Source: Rhodobacter sp. (GTDB taxonomy: Bacteria > Pseudomonadota > Alphaproteobacteria > Rhodobacterales > Rhodobacteraceae). Taken from it: a stretch of 64,000 bases of DNA. A program made the translations under genes and the position numbers. Numbering within the stretch: the first letter of the stretch is position 1; each line of letters starts with the position of its first letter. The notes under the pieces were generated by a model that made no database searches, was not told where the DNA came from, and saw only the letters and a list, made by a program, of their open reading frames with translations. The DNA is taken from the NCBI GenBank assembly GCA_020637555.1, contig JACKKF010000005.1:248001-312000 (forward strand), given 5' to 3'. Below are positions 51,672 to 60,971 of this stretch, piece by piece.

Positions 51672-52577
51672 TCAGGAGGCGGCGGCGTCCGGCGCGGGAT
51701 CGCTGCCCGCGCGGCGCAGGCGCAGGCGCTTGACGCGGCGGGGATCGGCGTCCAGCACCTCGATCTCGTGGCCGGCGGGATGGGCGATCACCTCGCCCCG
51801 CGCGGGCACGCGGCCGGCCAGAAGGAAAACCAGCCCGCCCAGCGTGTCCACGTCCTCGTCGTCGACGGCCTCGCGCAGGTCGATGCCCAGCGCCTCGCGG
51901 ATATCGTCGAGCATGGCGCGCGCCTGCATCAGCCAGACCCCGGGGCTTTCCTCGGTCCAGGGGTGTTCGTCTTCGGTGTCGTGCTCGTCGTCGATCTGGC
52001 CGACGACCTGTTCCAGCAGGTCCTCGATCGTGACCAGTCCCTCGACCCCGCCGTATTCGTCGATCACCAGGGCCATATGGGTGCGTTCGGTCTGCATCTT
52101 CTGCAACAGGACCACCAGCGGCATCGACGGCGGCACGAACAGCAGGGGGCGCAGCATCGGCACCACATCGGGATCGCCCTTGCCCAGGTCGAAGCCCTGG
52201 CGAAGCACCAGATCCTTCAGCAGAAGCAACCCCATCGGCTTGTCCAGCGTCTCGTTATAGACGGGGATGCGCGAAAAGCCGGACTCGCGGAAGACCTCGA
52301 TCAGGTCGGCGCGGTCGATATCGCGCGCGACGGCGACGATCTCGGCCTTGGGGACGGCGACATCGGCGACCCGCAGGCGGCGCAGATTGGCCAGTCCCGG
52401 CAGCACCTGACGCATCGCGTCCGAAAGCGGGGACTCGGCCTGGGTCTGGGTCTCGGCGGGTGTGAGGGCGTCGAACAGTCGTCCGAACAATCCCCTGGGT
52501 TGGGAACCGTCGGGACTCTGGTCCGGGTCTTCGGCAGGGTCCGCCGTCGTCGCCGGACCCGTGTGCGTATCGGTCAT
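51672..52577 (-). CDS. CBS-domain protein, CorC/TlyC type
   Basis: The 301-residue soluble protein has two CBS domains (about residues 65-195, starting VADVAVPKAEIVAVARDIDRADLIEVF and with MALVIDEYGGVEGLVTIEDLLEQVVG) and a C-terminal transporter-associated domain (about 215-290). It belongs to the hemolysin/CorC family proposed in Mg and Co homeostasis. Unlike some relatives it has no membrane domain. The first 45 residues are acidic and low in complexity. It lies between ybeY and lnt, as in many alphaproteobacteria. Confidence 0.92.
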   Translation of the reverse strand: MTDTHTGPATTADPAEDPDQSPDGSQPRGLFGRLFDALTPAETQTQAESPLSDAMRQVLPGLANLRRLRVADVAVPKAEIVAVARDIDRADLIEVFRESGFSRIPVYNETLDKPMGLLLLKDLVLRQGFDLGKGDPDVVPMLRPLLFVPPSMPLVVLLQKMQTERTHMALVIDEYGGVEGLVTIEDLLEQVVGQIDDEHDTEDEHPWTEESPGVWLMQARAMLDDIREALGIDLREAVDDEDVDTLGGLVFLLAGRVPARGEVIAHPAGHEIEVLDADPRRVKRLRLRRAGSDPAPDAAAS

Positions 52578-52596
52578 GGGGCCTTTCCTGGCTGCA

Positions 52597-53136
52597 TCAA
52601 TCTACCCGGGCCACGCCCAGGGGCAGGCCGGTGTCGTCCTCATATGGGTCCGCGATACCCAGAAGCGCAAGCACCGTGACCTCGGTTTTCTCCATGAGAA
52701 CGGCATCTTCCTCGGTTTCGTGATCATATCCCAGCAGATGTAACAGGGAATGAACGAGAAGATGGGTCACATGATCCGGCGCGGACTTGTGCTGTTCGGT
52801 GGCCTCGCGCTGGCAGGTATCCCAGGACAGCGCGATGTCGCCCAGGGGTTCGGGATCGTCGGGGGTGCCGGGTTCGGGGGGCTCGGGGCTGTCGCCCGGG
52901 ATTTCGGGCGACAGATCCCACGCGGGCCAGGACAGCACGTTGGTGGGCGTGTTCCTGGCGCGGAACTGGGCGTTCAGCGCCTGGATGCGGGTGTCGTCGC
53001 AGGCCAGGATGCTGATCTCGAACAGGGCGGGGTCATGGCCCAGATGGCGCAGCGCGGTTTCCAGCGCCGGCCGCGCCAGCGGTTCCAGGTCGCCCCAGCG
53101 CGGGTCCTCGGGGTTGATGTCCAGCGACAGGGTCAT
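52597..53136 (-). CDS. ybeY: Endoribonuclease YbeY
   Basis: The 179-residue metalloprotein acts in 16S rRNA maturation and ribosome quality control. Its zinc site is H129, H133 and H139 in HLLVHSLLHLLGYDHE. TPTNVLSWPAWD (63-74) is the other conserved block. An insertion rich in Pro/Glu/Asp (about 76-98) makes it longer than the E. coli enzyme (155 residues). Its start overlaps the phoH-like stop. Confidence 0.95.
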   Translation of the reverse strand: MTLSLDINPEDPRWGDLEPLARPALETALRHLGHDPALFEISILACDDTRIQALNAQFRARNTPTNVLSWPAWDLSPEIPGDSPEPPEPGTPDDPEPLGDIALSWDTCQREATEQHKSAPDHVTHLLVHSLLHLLGYDHETEEDAVLMEKTEVTVLALLGIADPYEDDTGLPLGVARVD

Positions 53137-54137
53137 ACTTGCGAGGGCGATTGCCGGTCCCAGGCTTCGATCACGCGGGCGACCAGCGGGTGACGCACCA
53201 CATCGGCCGAGGTGAAATAGCTGAACCCGATCCCAGGGATGCCCTGAAGAATGCGCTCGGCCGCGATCAGGCCCGAGCCCTGACCGCGCGGCAGGTCCAC
53301 CTGGCTGCGGTCGCCGGTGATCGCCATGCGCGATCCCTCGCCCAGACGGGTCAGGAACATCTTCATCTGCAATTCGGTGGCGTTCTGGGCCTCGTCCAGC
53401 ACGACAAAGGCATTGGCCAGCGTGCGCCCCCGCATGAAGGCAAGGGGCGCGATTTCAATCCGGCGTTCTTCCAGCAGCTTCGGCAACTGTTTGGCGGGCA
53501 GAAAGTCGTTCAGCGCGTCATAGAGCGGCTGCATGTAGGGATCGACCTTTTCCTTCATGTCGCCCGGCAGATAGCCCAGCTTTTCGCCTGCCTCAACCGC
53601 GGGACGCGACAGGATGATGCGGTCCACATGCCCCTCGGCGAAGAAATGCACGGCGGCGGCGACCGCGATATAGGTCTTGCCGGTGCCGGCCGGGCCGATG
53701 CCAAAGTTCAGTTCCTTGTCGAACAGCGAGCGGGCGTAATCCTGTTGCGCCTTGGTGCGGGGCGCGACGATCTTCTTGCGGGTGCGGATTTCGACCTGGC
53801 CGGTGCGGAACATTTCCAACTGGCGTTCCCCCTCGTCTCCTTGTGACAGGCGCAGCGCGCCGTCGACATCGCCCGTTTCGACCGGCTTGCCGTCGGACAG
53901 TCGCGCATAGAGCGATTTCAGCGTTTCGGCCGCGCGGGCGCGGGCTTCGGATTCGCCCATGATGCGCAGTTGGTTGCCCCGGTGCAGGATCTGCACGCCC
54001 AGTTCGGTTTCCAGCTTGACCAGGTTGCGGTCATATTCCCCGCACAGATCGACCAGCAATCGGTTGTCGGCGAATTCGAGCAGCGTCTGCATCGGATCTC
54101 CGGCGGCGGGCGGGGGGGTCAAGGCGCTGATGCCCAA
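53133..54137 (-). CDS. PhoH-like ATPase (YbeZ)
   Basis: The 334-residue ATPase partners YbeY in RNA metabolism. It has an N-terminal KH-like part (about 20-80), Walker A GPAGTGKT (148-155) and Walker B FVVLDEAQNATELQMKMFLTRLGEGS. The start is uncertain: a TTG at 54137 has AGGAG 6 bases before it, while the ATG 15 codons later (54092) has GGAGA close by. Either gives an intact PhoH domain. It heads the phoH-ybeY-corC-lnt series. Confidence 0.93.
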   Translation of the reverse strand: MGISALTPPPAAGDPMQTLLEFADNRLLVDLCGEYDRNLVKLETELGVQILHRGNQLRIMGESEARARAAETLKSLYARLSDGKPVETGDVDGALRLSQGDEGERQLEMFRTGQVEIRTRKKIVAPRTKAQQDYARSLFDKELNFGIGPAGTGKTYIAVAAAVHFFAEGHVDRIILSRPAVEAGEKLGYLPGDMKEKVDPYMQPLYDALNDFLPAKQLPKLLEERRIEIAPLAFMRGRTLANAFVVLDEAQNATELQMKMFLTRLGEGSRMAITGDRSQVDLPRGQGSGLIAAERILQGIPGIGFSYFTSADVVRHPLVARVIEAWDRQSPSQV

Positions 54138-54311
54138 TAGGCGCTCCTGCTGGATGGGGGGACAGGCGAACGTCCCGGGACAGGGTCAGGGTGCCAAGCG
54201 CGCGGGCCCGCCGCAAGCACAGATCGCGTTCCGGACGATTCGCGCGCTCGATACCGCCAAGTATGGGGGCAAAACGATGCAGAAATGCGACATCTAGCGC
54301 CCAAAGCGAAA

Positions 54312-54333
54312 CGGCCCCCGGGGCTGGGGGCCG
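54312..54333 (-). terminator. GC hairpin after the lipoprotein gene
   Basis: CGGCCCCC (54312-54319) pairs with GGGGGCCG (54326-54333) around a 6-base loop, 26 bases after the minus-strand lipoprotein stop. The minus-strand sequence after the stem is TTTCGCTTTGGG, moderately U-rich. It would separate the lipoprotein/OmpA transcript from phoH. Confidence 0.55.
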
Positions 54334-54359
54334 CTTGCGACAGGCTGCGAGGCCGAGAC

Positions 54360-54695
54360 TCAGGTGCCCCGACGATACCGGCCCACGGCGACGGTGGGCG
54401 GCGCGATGCCCGAGCAGACCGGGTTGCCATAGGGGTCAAGGCGCGCGGACATGTAGCCTTCGACCCCCTCGTCGATCATCCAGTGATCGCAGCCCTGGGG
54501 GTCAACCCAGATGCCCGCGTCGCGCATGTTCGACAGGTGGTTCGGCACCCCCAGGTGACGGTCCGAGGTGTTGTCGGCCGGGTTGATCTCGATAAAGCCG
54601 GCTTCGCTGTTGCCGCTGCCGCTGCCGGTCGAGCTGACACAGGCCGACAGGGCCATGGCCGCGACGCCGAGCAGGATGAGTTTGGTGGTTTTCAT
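54360..54695 (-). CDS. Small lipoprotein sharing a Cys/Trp module with the adjacent OmpA-like protein
   Basis: The 111-residue protein has a lipoprotein signal (MKTTKLILLGVAAMALSAC, lipobox LSAC, acylated C19). A Ser/Gly-rich spacer follows, then a module at residues 62-94 (IWVDPQGCDHW, IDEGVEGYM, GNPVC). The neighbouring OmpA-like protein has the same module with 20 of 33 identical residues and no gaps. The conserved pair of cysteines suggests a disulfide. Function is unknown; the pair probably arose by duplication of a domain and may act together in the envelope. Confidence 0.82.
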   Translation of the reverse strand: MKTTKLILLGVAAMALSACVSSTGSGSGNSEAGFIEINPADNTSDRHLGVPNHLSNMRDAGIWVDPQGCDHWMIDEGVEGYMSARLDPYGNPVCSGIAPPTVAVGRYRRGT

Positions 54696-54711
54696 GCTTT
54701 CTCTCCCCGGG

Positions 54712-55287
54712 TCACTGAACGCACAGCACTTCGACGCGGCGGTTCTGCTGCATGCCGGCGGCCGTGTCGTTCGAGGCAACCGGATACATCGGGCCAAAGC
54801 CGCGAACCGTCGCCACCCTGGCGCCGGTCGAGATCGCCACGTTGGCGACCACGCGCGCGCGGTTCTCGGACAGGTTCATGTTGTACTGGAACCCGCCGCG
54901 CGGATCGGTGTGGCCATAGACCACGAAGGCGGTCGAGTTGTTGTTGGCGAAGAAGCTGCGCAGGCGTTCCTCTGCGCCGGCCCGCAACTGATAGCTGCCG
55001 GTCGCGAACAAGGTGTCGGTGCTTTCGGACAGACAGACGTTGGTGCGATGGCAGACCGGGCGGCCGTCGGGCGTGCGGTTGGGCGTCATGTAGCCCTCGA
55101 TCCCGTTGTCGATGACCCAGTGCTCGCACCCGTCCGGATCGATCCAGATGGTCGGCACATAGCGTTCACCGACAATGGTGCGCTGGCGCTGCGCCATAGC
55201 GTCGGTCGTTGTCAGGCCGGTCAGCAACAGCGCCATGGCAGCGGCGCCGGCAATCAGCCGGACGGCTTTGGAAAACAAGTGACCCAC
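54712..55287 (-). CDS. OmpA-like protein with N-terminal Cys/Trp module
   Basis: The 191-residue protein has a signal peptide (about residues 1-32, cleavage after AMA-QR), the module at 47-79 (IWIDPDGCEHW, IDNGIEGYM, GRPVC) and a C-terminal OmpA-like peptidoglycan-binding domain (about 83-190) with VYGHTDPRGGFQYNMNLSENRARVV. It starts at GTG (55287), with AAGGAC upstream; no ATG before the signal sequence is available. It is 16 bases upstream of the lipoprotein gene and surely co-transcribed with it. Confidence 0.88.
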   Translation of the reverse strand: MGHLFSKAVRLIAGAAAMALLLTGLTTTDAMAQRQRTIVGERYVPTIWIDPDGCEHWVIDNGIEGYMTPNRTPDGRPVCHRTNVCLSESTDTLFATGSYQLRAGAEERLRSFFANNNSTAFVVYGHTDPRGGFQYNMNLSENRARVVANVAISTGARVATVRGFGPMYPVASNDTAAGMQQNRRVEVLCVQ

Positions 55288-55539
55288 AGCCTTTGTCCTT
55301 TTTTTGTTACCCCCTGGCAGAACCCGCGACCTCGATCATGCCCCGAGCAGAGGGGCATGAGGCGGGACAGTGCCTACCATGACGGAAACCTTAGCAAATC
55401 GACGCGGGTTTGGAAGGGCGATTCCCACCAGCCTGTTACAATTCCTAGCGTTTTTCGGTCACCGTGGCACAAGCGGCACCCTGTTTCGCCAGCGCCGGGG
55501 CGGGCGTTAGGCCGTGACGCCCGGAATCGGGGCCGGAAA

Positions 55540-56862
55540 TCAGACCGCGACACCCGCCAGCGAGTTGGGCGCGCTGGCGGTGATTCTGACCCGTGCCAGC
55601 CGTCCCCGTTCCAGCGCGTCGCCGGTGGCGTGGACGGCATGAAGATGATCGGACTTGCCGACCCACTGGCCCGGCAGGCGGCCGGGCTTTTCGAACAGCA
55701 CGCTGACCTCGCGTCCGACCATCGCCTGCTGGGCGGCGCGCTGCTGTTCGGTGATCAGGGCCTGCAACGCCTGCAGGCGCGCATCCAGCTCGGCATCGGG
55801 CAGAACCGGGCGTTCGGCCGCGGGCGTGCCGGGGCGCGCCGAGTATTTGAAGGTAAAGGCCGAATGGTAGCCAACCGCACGCACCAGCGCGAGCGTGTCC
55901 TCGAAATCCTGGTCGGTTTCGCCGGGGAAACCGACGATGAAATCCCCCGACAGCGCCAGATCGGGACGTGCGGCGCGCAGGCGCTCGATCAGGCGCAGAT
56001 AGTCGGCGGCCGTGTGCTTGCGGTTCATGGCCTTGAGAATGCGGTCCGACCCCGACTGAACGGGCAGGTGCAGATACGGCATCAGCGTGTCCACCTCGGC
56101 ATGGGCGGCGATCAGGTCGTCGGTCATGTCGTTGGGGTGGCTGGTGGTGTAGCGGATGCGCCAGAGGTCCGGCACCTCGGCCAGCGCGCGCACCAGGCGC
56201 GCCAGGCTCCAGGTCGTGCCGTCGGGCCCCGCGCCGTGATAGCCGTTGACGTTCTGCCCCAGAAGCGTGATCTCGCGCACCCCGCGCGCCACCAGATCGC
56301 GCGCCTCGCGCAGCAGGCGTTCGGCGGGGCGGCTGACCTCGGCGCCGCGGGTATAGGGCACGACACAGAAGGCGCAGAACTTGTCGCACCCCTCCTGCAC
56401 GGTGAGAAAGGCGGTCGGTCCCCGGCTGGCACGCGGTCCCCGGGGCAGATGGTCGAACTTGTCTTCCTCGGGGAAGTCGGTGTCCACCGGGCGCCCGCCC
56501 GCGCGCGCGGCGGCCTCCATCTGCGGCAGGCGGTGATAGGTCTGCGGGCCGACGACAAGATCCACCACGGGCGCGCGCCTGAGGATTTCCTCGCCCTCGG
56601 CCTGGGCGACGCACCCGGCGATGCCGATTTTCAGGTCGGGGTTCGCGTCCTTCAGGGGGCGCAGGCGGCCCAGTTCGGAATAGACCTTTTCCGCCGCCTT
56701 TTCCCGGATGTGGCAGGTGTTCAGCAAGATCATGTCCGCGTCTTCGGCGCGGTCGGTCGGCACATAGCCCGATGCCCCCAGTGCCTCGGCCATGCGTTCG
56801 CTGTCATAGACATTCATCTGGCAGCCGTAGGTCTTGATGAAGAGCTTGCGCGGCTGGGTCAT
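55540..56862 (-). CDS. miaB: tRNA-2-methylthio-N6-dimethylallyladenosine synthase
   Basis: The 440-residue radical-SAM enzyme adds the methylthio group to i6A37 of tRNA. C14, C50 and C84 bind the auxiliary cluster, and C159, C163, C166 (EGCDKFCAFCVVPYTRG) bind the SAM cluster. KTYGCQMNVYDSERM and the C-terminal TRAM domain (about 375-438) complete the family layout. In related genomes phoH follows directly; here two envelope genes and a roughly 250-base gap intervene. Confidence 0.97.
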   Translation of the reverse strand: MTQPRKLFIKTYGCQMNVYDSERMAEALGASGYVPTDRAEDADMILLNTCHIREKAAEKVYSELGRLRPLKDANPDLKIGIAGCVAQAEGEEILRRAPVVDLVVGPQTYHRLPQMEAAARAGGRPVDTDFPEEDKFDHLPRGPRASRGPTAFLTVQEGCDKFCAFCVVPYTRGAEVSRPAERLLREARDLVARGVREITLLGQNVNGYHGAGPDGTTWSLARLVRALAEVPDLWRIRYTTSHPNDMTDDLIAAHAEVDTLMPYLHLPVQSGSDRILKAMNRKHTAADYLRLIERLRAARPDLALSGDFIVGFPGETDQDFEDTLALVRAVGYHSAFTFKYSARPGTPAAERPVLPDAELDARLQALQALITEQQRAAQQAMVGREVSVLFEKPGRLPGQWVGKSDHLHAVHATGDALERGRLARVRITASAPNSLAGVAV

Positions 56863-56954
56863 GGGGCAGGGTCCTGTTGCGATTGCGGCTCAGATAGCGC
56901 GGAACAGGCGGATCTTCAACGGCGCCGGTCGCGGGCGGGGCGGCCCGGGGGCGG

Positions 56955-58688
56955 TCACTGCGGCACAAAGCGCATCAGAAAGGCGCGGTAGACCTCGGTC
57001 TGGTAGCAGGGCTGGCGGCGAAAGATGCGCACGACCGGGTGGTCATACACGCGCCAGGGTTCCTGCGCCCAGGAATCGTCAAAGGGCATCAGCGGCAGCG
57101 GATAGCCGCGGCGGCGTTCGAAGGCGGGCGCGAAACAGGCCAGCCCCTGGTCCAGGGCGGCGTAATGGGCCGCGGTCATCGGAAAGCGCCGGGGCAGGCG
57201 CGGCATGACCGCCGATTGGCGATCCGACGACAGGATCAGCAGCCCCGTCTCGCCCAGCAGGGTTGCGATGCGATCGGCCTTTTCGGCGCTGTCGGGGGCG
57301 GTGATGTCCAGGTCGAGAAAGCGGAAGCGATCGTCCTGCGTGGGCCAGAGGAACGGGCCGTCAGGGGTCAGGCGCACCAGTGTGGGCAGGGTGTCGTCCC
57401 AGGCGGTCTCGTTCGTCAGGACGGTGCCCGGCGGCCGCTGCCACAGCCAGAGCGACGCCTCGATCCGCGGGTGGGCCCCGTCATGCAGGCGCAGGGTTCC
57501 GCTGCCCCACCAGACCGCCGCGACGATCACCGCCAGCGTTCCGGCCCGACCCAGGCGCGGCGTCACCGGCGCCGCCAGCATCGCCAGGGCCGCCAGCGCG
57601 GGGGCGCCATAGCGCAACGCGGACACGCTGCTCAGGCCCATGAGCAGGACAAAGGCCGCGATCGTCGCGATCAGGATCAGCGCCGGGCCGCCCAGGTCGC
57701 GCCGACGCAGCCCGGCAAGCACCAGCAGCGCCACCGGTCCGCAGCCGAACAGCAGCGAGTCACGCGCCAGCGCCAGGGCTCCGTAGCCGGCCATCCATTG
57801 CCAGTTCGGCGGAAAATCCGGTGATGCGGTCACGGCGGCGAGTTGTCGGAAATCGGCGATCCAGTCGCCCGAGGGGGCCAGGCCCAGCCAGGCGGTTCCG
57901 GCAAAGGCGAACGGGTCGAGCACCCGGAACGCCCCCAGCGCGGCCAGCCCCAGGGCGGCCAGCGCGGCGCCGCTCTGCCGCCAGTCGCGATGGCGGCGAT
58001 GGGCGAGGCCGAGGGCCAGCAGCGCCGGCAAACCCAGCAGGACACCGGTGACCTTGCAGGCGACGGCCAGGCCCAGGAACGCGCCGGCCACCGCCCACAG
58101 CGCGACCGCGGGCACGCGCCCGGTGCGCCCGGTCACCAGCGCGATCAGCGGCACCAGCGTGGCCGCGGTTGCAAAGCTCAGCCAGACATCCACCGTGTGA
58201 AAATTCGCCAGTTGCAGGGCGGTCGGCATCACCGCGTAGAGCGTGGCCGCGACCAGCGCGGTCCGGTCCGTGGACACAAGGCGCGCGCCCAGAAACACCG
58301 CAAGCACCGTTGCGGTATCCACGACCGCAGACGCCACGCGGGCCACGGGGATGAACGCGAACCAGTCGGTCGCCCCGGTGACCCACCCCAGCAGCGCACC
58401 GGCGAAGAGCGGTGCCTCGCCATAGACATAGCTGCGCTCACCCAGATGCGGATTCAGGGGCGACTGGTCCGACAGCCACCAGTCCGCCCAACCCAGCCCG
58501 GCATTCGCCGGGTCGCGCAGGGCGTCGAAGATCTGCCGCGTGACGAGGAACAGGTGGCGCTCGTCGGGATGCAGCGCGGCATAGCCGTCCCAGGCGATGC
58601 CATGCAGCCGCGCCGCCAGGCTGAGGGCCAGCAGCCCCGCCAGCAGGCCAAGGACGGTGATCCGCGCGCGGTCGGCTCTGAACTGCAA
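56955..58688 (-). CDS. Membrane glycosyltransferase (GT39/ArnT-PMT type)
   Basis: The 577-residue protein has about ten hydrophobic helices. The first periplasmic loop holds HPDERHL (D42, E43), the acidic pair typical of GT39/ArnT-type transferases that use polyprenyl-phosphate sugars. The C-terminal soluble part (from about 420) is periplasmic. It starts at TTG (58688) with GGAG upstream and no ATG option, so the start is less certain. A role in glycosylating lipid, protein or polysaccharide is inferred. A GT2 enzyme at 62815 could make its polyprenyl sugar donor. Confidence 0.8.
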   Translation of the reverse strand: MQFRADRARITVLGLLAGLLALSLAARLHGIAWDGYAALHPDERHLFLVTRQIFDALRDPANAGLGWADWWLSDQSPLNPHLGERSYVYGEAPLFAGALLGWVTGATDWFAFIPVARVASAVVDTATVLAVFLGARLVSTDRTALVAATLYAVMPTALQLANFHTVDVWLSFATAATLVPLIALVTGRTGRVPAVALWAVAGAFLGLAVACKVTGVLLGLPALLALGLAHRRHRDWRQSGAALAALGLAALGAFRVLDPFAFAGTAWLGLAPSGDWIADFRQLAAVTASPDFPPNWQWMAGYGALALARDSLLFGCGPVALLVLAGLRRRDLGGPALILIATIAAFVLLMGLSSVSALRYGAPALAALAMLAAPVTPRLGRAGTLAVIVAAVWWGSGTLRLHDGAHPRIEASLWLWQRPPGTVLTNETAWDDTLPTLVRLTPDGPFLWPTQDDRFRFLDLDITAPDSAEKADRIATLLGETGLLILSSDRQSAVMPRLPRRFPMTAAHYAALDQGLACFAPAFERRRGYPLPLMPFDDSWAQEPWRVYDHPVVRIFRRQPCYQTEVYRAFLMRFVPQ

Positions 58689-58794
58689 ACGCCCTGCTCC
58701 GGTGCTGCGCGATCGGGGCCAACGGCACCGGCCAGCCCGGGCCGTTGGTTCGCCCAGATGCGCACAGGGCGCAGTTCGGGGTCAAGCCGAAAGA

Positions 58795-58808
58795 ACCGGC
58801 GCGCCGGT
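58795..58808 (-). terminator. Palindromic hairpin after the pilin-like gene
   Basis: ACCGGCGCGCCGGT is a perfect 14-base palindrome 13 bases after the minus-strand stop of the pilin-like gene, followed on that strand by TCTTTCGG. It is a short candidate terminator. Confidence 0.45.
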
Positions 58809-58820
58809 GACGGCCCGGTG

Positions 58821-59402
58821 TCAGCGCAGGTTCGCCTGATAGTATTCGAGGGCCCTGGTGAACGCATCGAGCGCCGTCGCGGCATCGGCGTCATAGCCAT
58901 ACCGCTCGGCCAGGACCTGCACGCCCAGCGAATAGGTATCCAGCAGATAGGCGACCTTTTGCGGATCTCCGCCATTCATGGCGCTGTAGAAGTCGGCATC
59001 CGTTGACCGGATGAAGGATATGACCTGATCGGCGGAATAGAGGCGCAGCTCGTTTGCCAGGCGGTCGGCATCGGATTGCGTCAGGTAGAGCATGGTATAG
59101 CTGTCGGTGCTCTTGGTGCCGCCGTCGGTGGTTCCGCCGGTATCCACCGTCGTGCCGCCCCCGCCTGTGGAGGTATCGGTGGCGCCCGGGGCGCAGTCGT
59201 TCGCGTTGCTGAACATGCACAGCACGCCGCCGGCGCCACGGGTCGCGCCCATGTCGTAGTTGCCGGCCATGTTGGTCGCCCCAAGTTGCACGGCCGCCAC
59301 GCTGGCAATGCTGAGACCGACAAGGGCGCCGGCCACGACAACGAATTCGGTTGTGATCGCGCCGCCGGTGTCGCGCAAAAACCGCTGGATCAGATTCCGC
59401 AT
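58821..59402 (-). CDS. Pilin-like (Flp/Tad) secreted protein
   Basis: The 193-residue protein begins MRNLIQRFLRDTGGAITTEFVVVAGALVGLSIASVAAVQLG, with a G-A-I-T-T-E-F junction like the G/XXXXEF processing site and hydrophobic stem of type IVb pilins. The part after the stem has two cysteines (C about 62 and 70), a Gly/Thr-rich linker and a helical C-terminus. It is longer than a Flp major pilin (about 60), so it may be a minor pilin or pseudopilin. It is divergent from the Tad-type genes at 59709. Confidence 0.72.
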   Translation of the reverse strand: MRNLIQRFLRDTGGAITTEFVVVAGALVGLSIASVAAVQLGATNMAGNYDMGATRGAGGVLCMFSNANDCAPGATDTSTGGGGTTVDTGGTTDGGTKSTDSYTMLYLTQSDADRLANELRLYSADQVISFIRSTDADFYSAMNGGDPQKVAYLLDTYSLGVQVLAERYGYDADAATALDAFTRALEYYQANLR

Positions 59403-59708
59403 GGTCAGGTCCTCCGAAATACTGGTTAACAAGGCTCTCCCGCAGTCTGTTACAGACGAATTGGGGGCAAAGTATGGCCGATCGCCGGCGGAATTTGCCG
59501 CGCCATCGTGCGGTCGCCCCACCGTGTCGGGTGGGAAAAATGTCACGAAATCAGGAATCTGAATATTGGCTCCGGTGATCTGGCGTCTTTGGCGCGATTT
59601 TCCGAATGACCACGGTTTTACCTTAATTGGCGGTTAACTTGCCAAAACTTCGTCGGGTTTCGCGCCGATGATGACGGTCAGAGTTGGAATGAGTGAGCAG
59701 GTGTCTCG
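59403..59708. other. 306-base divergent promoter region of the pilin-like and TadG-like genes
   Basis: No gene is visible. The region is AT-richer than its surroundings and holds a TTAAC half-site at 59426-59430 (toward the pilin-like gene) and a full CtrA-type box at 59623-59638 (toward the TadG-like gene). Both flanking genes begin cleanly at its edges. Confidence 0.7.
59623..59638 (+). promoter_or_regulatory. Perfect CtrA-type box
   Basis: TTAATTGGCGGTTAAC fits the CtrA consensus TTAA-N7-TTAAC without mismatch. It lies 71 bases before the TadG-like start. CtrA controls Tad pilus genes in Caulobacter and motility or surface genes in Rhodobacterales, so cell-cycle or quorum-linked control is a reasonable guess. 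Confidence 0.7.
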
Positions 59709-60971
59709 ATGCGTATGAGAACGTCCAAGGTTCTGGATTCGGTCCGCCGTGAACGCCCGGCTGGGTTTCTCAGATCCACCAGCGGGTCCTTTTCGGTTTT
59801 CAGTCTGTTTGTCTTTCTTGCGATGATCCTGGTCGCGGGACTGGCCATCGACATGATGCGCCACGAAAACGCCCGGGTGCGCATGCAGGGGGTGACCGAC
59901 CGCGCGGTTCTTGCGGCAACGATGCTGGGCAACAACAACGGCTACGCCACGCCCGAGCAGTTGTTGCAGTCCTATTTCGCCGCCGCTGACCTGACCGCGC
60001 AACTGGGCAACAACTATCAGATCACCAACAGCCCCTGGACCGGGTTGAACGTCACCGCCGCGCCGCGCGCGACGATGCCGAACCAGTTGCTGAACCTGAT
60101 CTCGATCGACAATTTCCCGGTCACCACCTCGGCCAGCGCACGCGAGGCCGCCGTGTCGGCCTGGCTGGATCTGGTGATGGTGATCGACATTTCCGGCTCG
60201 ATGGGTTTTGACGGGGGCGGGCGCATCATCGCACTGCGGCAGGCGGCCTCGCAACTGGCGACACAGCTTCTGAACGACAACCAGGATGGCCGGATTTCGC
60301 TGACCCTGGTTCCCTATGACACCAGCGTGTATCCCCCGCCCGCCATTCTGCCCTATCTCAACAACGTGCATGGCACGGTGGGCGACTGCCCCGATTTCCG
60401 CCAGTGGACCAGCATCACCGATACGGTCAATGCCGAGATGGACCTGCGCGAGTGCCACACCGATGCCTGGGGCGAGATCCATCCCTATATGGGCAACGCG
60501 AGTCAGGCGGTGACGGCGATCAACGCGCTGCAACCCCGCGACGTGACCTCGATCGACCTGGGGCTGCGCTGGGGCGCGGCGTTCTTCGACCCCACGTTGC
60601 GCCCGGCGGTGGATCAGCTGATCACGGACGGGTCCGTCAGCAACGATTTCGATGGCCGGCCCTTCGACTGGAACGAACCGAACGTCGTGCGCGCGGTCAT
60701 CCTGCTGACGGACGGCGAAAACTGCTGCGGCCACCGGTATTCCGAATCGCAGCAGGACGCCAACACCCTGGCCGTCTGTTCCGAGCTGAAGGACAAGGGC
60801 GTCCTGATCTACACCATCGCCTTCGAGGCCAGCGCCTCGGGCCAGACGCTGATGATGAACTGCGCCTCGTCGCCGGCGCACTATTTCGACCCGGCGGTCG
60901 GCGGACTGATGAACGTGTTCTCGTCCATTGCCAGCAACGTCGTCACGCAAACCCTGAGGTTGACCCAATGA
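59709..60971 (+). CDS. TadG-like protein with von Willebrand A domain
   Basis: The 420-residue protein has an N-terminal hydrophobic segment (about 27-48, TSGSFSVFSLFVFLAMILVAGLAIDM) typical of TadG/TadE-like proteins and a vWA domain (about 153-415). The MIDAS metal site is D160-x-S162-x-S164 (VIDISGSM), with T and D in the later blocks LTDGENCCGH. It is expected to be anchored in the inner membrane with the vWA domain in the periplasm. It is coupled to the TadE-like gene by an ATGA overlap. Confidence 0.9.
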   Translation: MRMRTSKVLDSVRRERPAGFLRSTSGSFSVFSLFVFLAMILVAGLAIDMMRHENARVRMQGVTDRAVLAATMLGNNNGYATPEQLLQSYFAAADLTAQLGNNYQITNSPWTGLNVTAAPRATMPNQLLNLISIDNFPVTTSASAREAAVSAWLDLVMVIDISGSMGFDGGGRIIALRQAASQLATQLLNDNQDGRISLTLVPYDTSVYPPPAILPYLNNVHGTVGDCPDFRQWTSITDTVNAEMDLRECHTDAWGEIHPYMGNASQAVTAINALQPRDVTSIDLGLRWGAAFFDPTLRPAVDQLITDGSVSNDFDGRPFDWNEPNVVRAVILLTDGENCCGHRYSESQQDANTLAVCSELKDKGVLIYTIAFEASASGQTLMMNCASSPAHYFDPAVGGLMNVFSSIASNVVTQTLRLTQ

